Below, piece by piece: positions 6,473-10,536 of a stretch of DNA of 10,536 bases. Source of the DNA: Actinomycetota bacterium. Its GTDB lineage: Bacteria; Actinomycetota; Acidimicrobiia; Acidimicrobiales; JAHWLA01. The notes beneath the pieces are model-generated. The model searched no databases. It saw only the letters and a list, made by a program, of their open reading frames with translations, and was not told the DNA's origin. The position numbers and the translations under genes are program-made. How positions within the stretch are numbered: the stretch's first letter is position 1; each line of letters begins with the position of its first letter. The DNA is taken from NCBI GenBank assembly GCA_019347595.1, contig JAHWLA010000081.1:1-10536 (forward strand), written 5' to 3'.

Positions 6473-7204
6473 ATGGTCGATCGCCGAGCACTTCTGGGGT
6501 TGCTCTCGGGCCTCGCCGGGCTGGCGGCGGGCGTGGGCGCCACCGTGCTCGAGCGCCCCGCGCTGGGCGCCGCCGCCGCCGCGTGCTGCCTGGTGACAAC
6601 GGTGGCCGCCCTGTTGCTGCTGAACCGGGCGCAGGACGCCGAACGCCGGGTGGCGGGCGCCGCCGCCGCCGTGAAGCTGCTCGACCTGCCCACCGTCGCC
6701 CGGGAAGAGGCCACCTCGCTGGTCGATCCCGAGACCCGCCTCCCCGACGACCGCTTCTTCGAGCTGGCCGTCGAGGGACGGGTGGCCGCCGCCCGCCGCC
6801 ACCTGTGGCCGGTCACCGTGGTGCTGCTGGAGATCGGCGTGGCCGCCGACGCCAAGGGCCACCGCCCCCAGGCCGACGCCGTGGCCGCCTTCGGCCGCCT
6901 CATCCAGGAGACGCTGCGAGAGTCCGACATCGCCTGCCGCGTGGGCCCGCTGACATTCGGGCTCGTGCTGGAGGACACCGCCGAGGAAGGCGGGGTGTGG
7001 ACCGCCGAGCGCTTGCAGATCGCACTGGCCCAGGACGTCACCAAGGTGCGCCGAGTGGCGGCCGGGGTCGCCAGCTACCCGACCCACGGGCTGACCGCCG
7101 ACGACGTGCTGGCCCGCTCGCAGGCCGCCCTCACCCGGGCGTGCGCCGCCGAGGCGGGCCGGGGGCTCGGCCAAGTCGAAGTCGCCCAAGCCGATCTGGC
7201 CTGA
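6473..7204 (+). CDS. Membrane protein with a degenerate GGDEF domain
   Basis: The 243-residue product has two hydrophobic segments (about 5-26 and 31-50), a short Ala-rich helix, and a GGDEF-like domain from about 82 to 232. The domain shows DPETRLPDDRFFELA (compare DxLTGLxNRRxFxE), VTVVLLEIG, a helix ending SDIACRVGPLTFGLVL, and VAAGVASYPTHGLTADDVLARSQAALTRA, the usual end of the fold. The catalytic GGDEF loop is replaced by Gly158-Pro-Leu-Thr-Phe162, without the acidic metal and catalytic residues, so diguanylate cyclase activity is not expected. It may bind nucleotide or act as a protein-protein module at the membrane. The ATG at 6473 is chosen because GGGAG lies directly upstream and the membrane segment follows at once; in-frame GTGs at 6335 and 6440 would add odd residues, the first inside a hairpin. 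Both flanks carry the same hairpin repeat. No partner gene is adjacent on this strand. Confidence 0.8.
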   Translation: MVDRRALLGLLSGLAGLAAGVGATVLERPALGAAAAACCLVTTVAALLLLNRAQDAERRVAGAAAAVKLLDLPTVAREEATSLVDPETRLPDDRFFELAVEGRVAAARRHLWPVTVVLLEIGVAADAKGHRPQADAVAAFGRLIQETLRESDIACRVGPLTFGLVLEDTAEEGGVWTAERLQIALAQDVTKVRRVAAGVASYPTHGLTADDVLARSQAALTRACAAEAGRGLGQVEVAQADLA

Positions 7205-7210
7205 AACCCG

Positions 7211-7261
7211 CGAAGTGTGCGGACTTGGGACGCTCCGAGGGCCCCAACTCCGCACACTTTG
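7211..7261 (+). repeat. Hairpin repeat, copy 2, between convergent genes
   Basis: The left arm (7211-7230) and right arm (7242-7261) pair with a G-T wobble near the base and a C-C mismatch, around an eleven-base loop. It starts six bases after the stop of the degenerate GGDEF gene. It shares CGAAGTGTGC and the CCCCAACTCCGCACACTT arm with copy 1. It probably terminates transcription from the left, and perhaps also from the convergent gene. Confidence 0.75.
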
Positions 7262-7290
7262 ATTGTCCCCAGGTTTTCCACAGGCGGTGG

Positions 7291-7315
7291 ACGAGTTAGC
7301 CGCTCCGGCGCTCGT
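7291..7315 (-). terminator. Candidate hairpin terminator of the metallophosphoesterase operon
   Basis: ACGAG (7291-7295) pairs with CTCGT (7311-7315), and GCCG (7299-7302) with CGGC (7306-7309), around a CTC loop with a small asymmetric internal loop. It lies two bases beyond the stop of the minus-strand phosphoesterase gene. No U-tract follows. It is weaker than the other hairpins. Confidence 0.4.
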
Positions 7316-7317
7316 TG

Positions 7318-8325
7318 TCAACGCCCAGATAGTGGGAAACAGCGGTCTTCCAGGCGGCCGAACGAGTACTGCGGGTAGAAGCCGCCGAACATGGCTCGGG
7401 TGCGGTCGGTCCACCGCAGCGCAGCCGGGCTGGACACCCGGTGCACCACCTGGAGGACGCCGCCCTCGTACACCCGGTACTCGGCCCATACGCCCGGGAA
7501 GTCCTTGACCGACGACACCTCCACCCAGGGGACGGGGCCGGTGGCATCGAAGCGGCGCACCCGGTTGCGGTGGGTGTGGCCGGCCGTGTAGCCGATGATC
7601 CCCGGGCGACGGGCGACCACCTCGACCAAGCGCTCGGAGCCGTCGGGGTGGATGCCGAAGTAGGTGGGCTCCCGCGACCGGCTGGACGGGTCCCAGCAGT
7701 GGTGGTGGCCCATGACGAGCACGGGCCGGTCGGCGTCCGCGTCGGCGGCCACCGTGTCGAGCCAGTCGGCCTGCTCGGCGCTCACCATCCCCGACGCCCG
7801 CCCCACCACCACGGTGTCGAGCACGGCGATGCGCAGGCCGGGGACGTCGACGGTGAAGTCGCCGCCCGCGAACAGGTCGCGATCGTGGTTGCCGCGGATG
7901 TAGCGGAGTCGGGCGCCCAGGCGGCCGTAGCAGGCGAGGAAGGCGTCGAGCTCGGACTGGATGCCGAAGGTGGTGAGGTCGCCCTTGGCCACCACGGCGT
8001 CGCAGTGCGCCGCCTCGATCTCGTCGACGGCGGCCCCGTTCATCAGCTCGGGGTAGGGCGGTTCGCCCGGCTCGGCCCGCAGGATCGGCCCCATCTCCAG
8101 CCCCTCGATGACGCCGCACTCCACCTCGCCGAAATGCGTGTCGTTGACGGTGGCGATCCGGGCCAGCAGCTCGCCGCCAGGGCGGGGCAGCGTGCGGAAG
8201 GCCACGCCTTCGAGCTCGTAGTCGGTGTCAGGGGTGAGGCCGGTGTGGCGGCCCACCCAGCCGGGGCGGCCGGGGTCGTGGAAGACCGCCTCGTCGTCGG
8301 CCACCGTGGTCAGCTCGACCGTCAC
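7318..8325 (-). CDS. Calcineurin-like metallophosphoesterase with an N-terminal beta domain
   Basis: The 335-residue protein contains all five metal-binding blocks of calcineurin-like phosphoesterases: VNDTHFG (Asp62, His64), AKGDLTTFG (Asp116), IRGNHDRD (Asn146, His147), VMGHHHCW (His207) and AGHTHRNRV (His250, His252). The first 55 residues look like a small strand-rich domain ending in TGLTPDTDYELEG and FRTLP, similar to the FnIII-like N-domain of purple acid phosphatases. There is no signal peptide, so it is probably cytosolic. Substrate is unknown: phosphomonoesters, phosphodiesters and nucleotides are all possible in this fold. The GTG start overlaps the nucleotidyltransferase stop (GTGA) and GGAGG lies one base upstream, which is tight but supports coupled translation. 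It is the last gene of the HTH-nucleotidyltransferase module, so it may act on something that the transferase makes or modifies; that link is inference. Confidence 0.9.
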   Translation of the reverse strand: MTVELTTVADDEAVFHDPGRPGWVGRHTGLTPDTDYELEGVAFRTLPRPGGELLARIATVNDTHFGEVECGVIEGLEMGPILRAEPGEPPYPELMNGAAVDEIEAAHCDAVVAKGDLTTFGIQSELDAFLACYGRLGARLRYIRGNHDRDLFAGGDFTVDVPGLRIAVLDTVVVGRASGMVSAEQADWLDTVAADADADRPVLVMGHHHCWDPSSRSREPTYFGIHPDGSERLVEVVARRPGIIGYTAGHTHRNRVRRFDATGPVPWVEVSSVKDFPGVWAEYRVYEGGVLQVVHRVSSPAALRWTDRTRAMFGGFYPQYSFGRLEDRCFPLSGR

Positions 8326-8867
8326 GCCTCCGACTGTACGAGGGCGGCCAACCGTGTGGTGGCGTCGTGGTCGGCGCCGAGGATGCGCTCCAGCCACCCG
8401 GCAGCGGCGGGCACGTCGAGGCTGGCGGCGTCGACCATGGCCTCGATGTCGACCCAGTCCTTGCCCCGGCTGAACATGGCCTTGAAGACGGCCAACCCGA
8501 CGCAGTCGAGCACGGGGATGTCGATGCCCTCGAACGGGACCAAGCGCACGCCACGAGCGACCGCGGTGTGGAACTCGTGCACGTCGAGGAAAACGTCGAG
8601 GGGCGTACGCGCCCACCACAGCCGAACCTGTCCGTCGCGTGCGAGGACCAAGCGGTCCTCGGGCCGCACGGCCACTTCGTCGGGCAAAGCGGCGAGCACA
8701 CGCTCGGACTCCGTTGGAGGGACGAACACATTGACGTCGAGGTCTGTCGTGCCTCGCGGGTCAGCAGTGCAGTAGGCCAGCGCGATGGCGCCACCGAACG
8801 CATGCGGAATGGCGGCGGCATCGAGGGCTGCGTGAACCGCCCGCAGCCGCTCCCCGAGCACGGTCAC
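8322..8867 (-). CDS. Nucleotidyltransferase of the AbiEii / MNT type, putative toxin-like component
   Basis: The 181-residue protein matches small Pol-beta-fold nucleotidyltransferases. It has a Gly-Gly helix start AFGGAIALAY (23-32) and, after Arg38, the signature TTDLDVNVFV (40-49) with the metal-binding pair Asp42 and Asp44. A third acidic position is likely at Asp91 or Asp95 in LDVFLDVHEF. A C-terminal RGKDWVDIEAM (134-144) matches the Lys-Asp-x-x-Asp motif seen in AbiEii-like transferases. Such enzymes move NMP from NTP onto a protein or RNA; in AbiE and MenAT systems the transferase is the toxin, and MenA-type antitoxins neutralise it. Here the gene starts (GTG) within the stop of an Xre-type HTH gene and ends within the start of a phosphoesterase, both GTGA overlaps. 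A housekeeping role cannot be excluded. The catalytic core is intact; the target is unknown. Confidence 0.85.
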   Translation of the reverse strand: MTVLGERLRAVHAALDAAAIPHAFGGAIALAYCTADPRGTTDLDVNVFVPPTESERVLAALPDEVAVRPEDRLVLARDGQVRLWWARTPLDVFLDVHEFHTAVARGVRLVPFEGIDIPVLDCVGLAVFKAMFSRGKDWVDIEAMVDAASLDVPAAAGWLERILGADHDATTRLAALVQSEA

Positions 8868-9181
8868 GTGCCGGTCCGGCCGAAGAGCGGCGGGCCGAGC
8901 TCACCGCGCCGACGTGTCGGCAGGGTCTCGGCGAGGCCGATGGCGTCGGAGAGGATGCGCCCGAGGTACTCGTCCTCCACCCGTCGCACCTTCGGCGCCA
9001 GGCGAAGCTCGTACCCGGCGGCGGCCAGCAACTGCGCCAGCGCCTCGGCGCCCGGTTGGCGGCGGCCTCGTTCGTAGGCGTTGAGCACGGAACGAGGGAT
9101 GCCGGCCCGGCGGGCCAACTCGGCTTGCGAAATGCCCGCACGGCGGCGGGCCTCGGCCAACAACTCGGCGGCGACCGACAT
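8864..9181 (-). CDS. Xre-family helix-turn-helix protein, putative antitoxin/regulator
   Basis: The 105-residue protein carries one Xre/Cro-type HTH at about residues 5-58, with AGISQAELARRAGIPRSVLNAYERGRRQPG as the recognisable core (split here by role: ISQAELARRAG scaffold and recognition helix, SVLNAYERG) and LLAAAGYEL closing the fold. A charged tail (62-105), partly helical, could contact the nucleotidyltransferase. The ATG lies seven bases after a -10-like TAACCT, with no ribosome binding site, so the module begins a leaderless transcript. A short palindrome touches the -10 box, which suits self-repression. The stop overlaps the transferase start. Single-HTH proteins ahead of small nucleotidyltransferases are a common actinobacterial pairing usually read as toxin-antitoxin; here that remains a prediction. 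Confidence 0.9.
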   Translation of the reverse strand: MSVAAELLAEARRRAGISQAELARRAGIPRSVLNAYERGRRQPGAEALAQLLAAAGYELRLAPKVRRVEDEYLGRILSDAIGLAETLPTRRRGELGPPLFGRTGT

Positions 9182-9188
9182 GCCGCCT

Positions 9189-9194
9189 AGGTTA
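9189..9194 (-). promoter_or_regulatory. Leaderless -10 box for the HTH module
   Basis: TAACCT on the minus strand ends seven bases before the ATG at 9181 and fits TANNNT. It lies in the 26-base gap after the epsilon-subunit stop, so the module can be expressed apart from the carboxylase genes. No clear -35 is seen. Confidence 0.55.
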
Positions 9195-9205
9195 GCGAAA
9201 ACGCT
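9194..9205 (-). promoter_or_regulatory. Short palindrome at the HTH-module promoter
   Basis: AGCG and CGCT flank an AAAA centre, next to and touching the -10 box by one base. Xre-type repressors commonly bind such short inverted repeats at their own promoters. Four-base arms are short, so chance is possible. Confidence 0.35.
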
Positions 9206-9209
9206 TCAG

Positions 9210-9383
9210 CTAGGGGCGGCGGCGTTGGGCGGCGACGGGGGTGCCCGACAGCCACCACCGGCCCGAGAACCGCCACGGCTTCGGGTCCGGCTCGACCCGA
9301 GCCACCGCCACCGGCCGAGGCCACGTCATCTCGATGGCCGCCACCACGGCGGCCACCTCCTCCGGCGTGGGCGAGGCGGTCAC
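9210..9383 (-). CDS. Acyl-CoA carboxylase epsilon-like small subunit
   Basis: This 57-residue frame encodes MTASPTPEEVAAVVAAIEM, then a Pro-rich middle and PWRFSGRWWLSG (36-47) near the end. The PTPEEVAA helix is the conserved start of actinobacterial acyl-CoA carboxylase epsilon subunits, and the Trp-rich PWRFSGRWW end is also seen in that group. Epsilon subunits bind the carboxyltransferase beta subunit and raise activity of the complex. The position immediately downstream of a beta-subunit gene is the classical one. The start is uncertain: GTG at 9381-9383 gives little sequence before PTPEE, whereas homologues usually have several more residues, and the frame stays open back to the beta-subunit stop (same frame) with only a CTG as alternative start. 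Because it is short and lacks an ATG it is easily missed. The 81 bases between the two genes hold nothing else I can identify. Confidence 0.75.
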   Translation of the reverse strand: MTASPTPEEVAAVVAAIEMTWPRPVAVARVEPDPKPWRFSGRWWLSGTPVAAQRRRP

Positions 9384-9464
9384 CGTGCACCACCGCCGGC
9401 AGCCGCGCCGATGGGGTTGGGGCCCCCAGCGGCACAGCGATGAGCCGTCAAGCGAAGAGCCGTG

Positions 9465-10536
9465 TTACAGCGGGACATTGCCGTGCTTCCGCTTCGGCAG
9501 TTCCTCGCGCTTCGAGCGCAGCATCTCCAGCGAGCGCACCAGCACCATGCGGGTGTCGGCCGGGTCGATGACGTCGTCCACGTAGCCCCGCTCGGCCGCC
9601 TGGTACGGGTTGGCGTAGCGCTCGGTGTACTCCTCCACCAGCTCGGCCCGACGGGCCGCCGGGTCGGCCGCCTCCTGGAGCTCCCGCCGGTACACGATCT
9701 CCACCGCGCCCTGCGGCCCCATCACGGCCAGCTCGGCCGACGGCCAGGCGTAGGCCAGGTCGCAGCCGATCGACTTGGCGTTCATGACCACGTAGGCCCC
9801 GCCGTAGGCCTTGCGGGTGATGATCTGCACCCGGGGCACGGTGGCCTCGCAGTAGGCGTAGAGCAGCTTGGCCCCGTGGCGGATGATGCCGCCGTACTCC
9901 TGGTCGGTGCCGGGCAGGAAGCCGGGCACGTCCACGAAGGTCACGATCGGGATGTTGAACGCGTCGCACGTCCGCACGAAGCGGGCGCCCTTCTCCGACG
10001 AGTCGATGTCGAGCACGCCCGCCAGGATCTGCGGCTGGTTGCCCATGACGCCGACCACGCTGCCGTTCACCCGGGCGAACCCGCACACCAGGTTGAGCGC
10101 CCAGTGGGGGAAGTACTCGAAGAAGTCGCCGTCGTCGACAACCGACGTGATGACCTTCTTCATGTCGTACGGCTGGTTGGAGGTGGGCGGGATGAGGTCG
10201 ATGAGCTCGTCGCAGCGCCGCATGGGGTCGTCGGTCGGCACCACCGAGGGCGGGTCCTCCAGGTTGTTGGCCGGGAGGAACGACAGCAGGTAGCGGACGT
10301 CGTCCAGGCACGCCTTCTCGTCGCCCGCCACGAACGTGCACACGCCCGACTTGGTGGCGTGGCTCATGGCCCCGCCCAGCTCCTCCAGCGTCACCGACTC
10401 GCCGGTCACCGTCTTCACCACGTCAGGACCGGTGATGAACATGTGGCTGGTTTCGCGCACCATGAAGATGAAGTCGGTCATGGCCGGGCTGTAGACCGCC
10501 CCGCCCGCGCACGGTCCCATGATCACGCTGATCTGG
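9465..10536 (-). CDS. pccB: Propionyl-CoA carboxylase beta-type subunit (carboxyltransferase), C-terminal two thirds
   Basis: The carboxyltransferase moves CO2 from biotin to an acyl-CoA, here most likely propionyl-CoA to give methylmalonyl-CoA. The gene enters from the right edge; the reading frame QISVIMGPCAGGAVYSPA is the middle of the N-terminal half, and roughly 150-180 residues are missing. Clear family segments follow: FITGPDVVKTVTGE, the domain linker LPANN, VTFVDVPGFLPGTDQEYGGIIRHGAKLLYAY, the second-half oxyanion region RKAYGGAYVVMNAKS, AYAWPSAELAVMGPQGAVEI, and the standard end RKHGNVPL. The residue after GGAY is Val (codon at 9789-9791); this position influences acetyl versus propionyl preference in Streptomyces enzymes. 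The last codon is in the same frame as the epsilon gene 81 bases downstream. It sits in the same window as mutase and dehydrogenase of related pathways. Propionyl versus broader acyl-CoA specificity is not settled. Confidence 0.95.
   Translation of the reverse strand, partial: QISVIMGPCAGGAVYSPAMTDFIFMVRETSHMFITGPDVVKTVTGESVTLEELGGAMSHATKSGVCTFVAGDEKACLDDVRYLLSFLPANNLEDPPSVVPTDDPMRRCDELIDLIPPTSNQPYDMKKVITSVVDDGDFFEYFPHWALNLVCGFARVNGSVVGVMGNQPQILAGVLDIDSSEKGARFVRTCDAFNIPIVTFVDVPGFLPGTDQEYGGIIRHGAKLLYAYCEATVPRVQIITRKAYGGAYVVMNAKSIGCDLAYAWPSAELAVMGPQGAVEIVYRRELQEAADPAARRAELVEEYTERYANPYQAAERGYVDDVIDPADTRMVLVRSLEMLRSKREELPKRKHGNVPL

Noticed and set aside
2794..7044. A minus-strand open frame of 1416 codons running antisense through the mutase and dehydrogenase genes
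   Set aside because: It is a by-product of high GC content. Only its last 221 codons, the S51-like gene, show family motifs and a promoter; the rest mirrors two clearly real plus-strand genes.
6331..7261. The two hairpin copies as ends of a transposon or integron cassette
   Set aside because: There is no transposase or integrase and no target duplication that I can see; each copy sits just after a stop codon as a terminator would.
7274..7282. TTTTCCACA, one base off the DnaA box TTATCCACA
   Set aside because: A single imperfect box with no cluster and no origin-type genes nearby has no weight.
7441..8775. A plus-strand open frame of 444 codons opposite the phosphoesterase and nucleotidyltransferase
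   Set aside because: Its composition (His, Arg, Gly, Val repeats) is typical of an antisense shadow, and both minus-strand genes have complete catalytic motifs.
9187..9435. A minus-strand frame of 82 codons starting at a GTG and overlapping the epsilon gene
   Set aside because: It is Gly/Arg/Pro-rich without motifs, while the other frame gives the PTPEEVAA and PWRFSGRWW signatures.

Overview
The window is very GC-rich and gene-dense, with short intergenic gaps, GTG as a frequent start codon and four-base GTGA gene overlaps. Together with an acyl-CoA carboxylase carrying an epsilon-type small subunit and a fused MeaA-type mutase, this points to a high-GC actinobacterium. Acidimicrobiia is my best guess, but this rests on the style of the genes and not on a marker gene. 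Eleven protein genes are supported, two of them cut by the window edges. I see no rRNA, tRNA, CRISPR array, transposase or phage gene.

Layout. Bases 1-543 (minus) hold the N-terminal part of aspartate kinase, divergent from two tandem cyclophilin-type peptidyl-prolyl isomerases (632-1465 membrane-anchored and 1471-1989 soluble, both plus). A perfect 24-bp-arm hairpin at 1994-2045 separates these from a convergent minus-strand pair: a peptidase S51-like protein that has lost its expected catalytic serine (2794-3459), and an overlapping secreted, membrane-anchored protein of unknown function (2054-2797). Divergent from that pair is a plus-strand operon of 3-hydroxyacyl-CoA dehydrogenase (3523-4377) and an ethylmalonyl-CoA mutase/MeaA-type B12 enzyme (4384-6327). 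A membrane protein with a degenerate GGDEF domain (6473-7204) follows, bracketed by two copies of the same hairpin repeat (6331-6380 and 7211-7261).

The right part is all minus strand. Read in the direction of transcription it contains the C-terminal two thirds of a propionyl-CoA carboxylase beta-type subunit (9465-10536), a 57-residue epsilon-like subunit (9210-9383) that is easy to miss, and then a compact three-gene module with its own promoter. That module is an Xre-type HTH protein (8864-9181), an AbiEii/MNT-like nucleotidyltransferase (8322-8867) and a calcineurin-like metallophosphoesterase (7318-8325), each overlapping the next by GTGA.

How it fits together. The dehydrogenase, the mutase and the carboxylase all belong to C4/C5 and propionyl-CoA metabolism and are consistent with an ethylmalonyl-CoA pathway, although crotonyl-CoA carboxylase/reductase and the later enzymes are not in this window. 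The HTH-nucleotidyltransferase-phosphoesterase module looks like a toxin-antitoxin-type accessory unit and is the best candidate here for something undescribed. Five genes share one promoter design: a TANNNT -10 box 6-8 bases before the start codon, which implies leaderless mRNAs.
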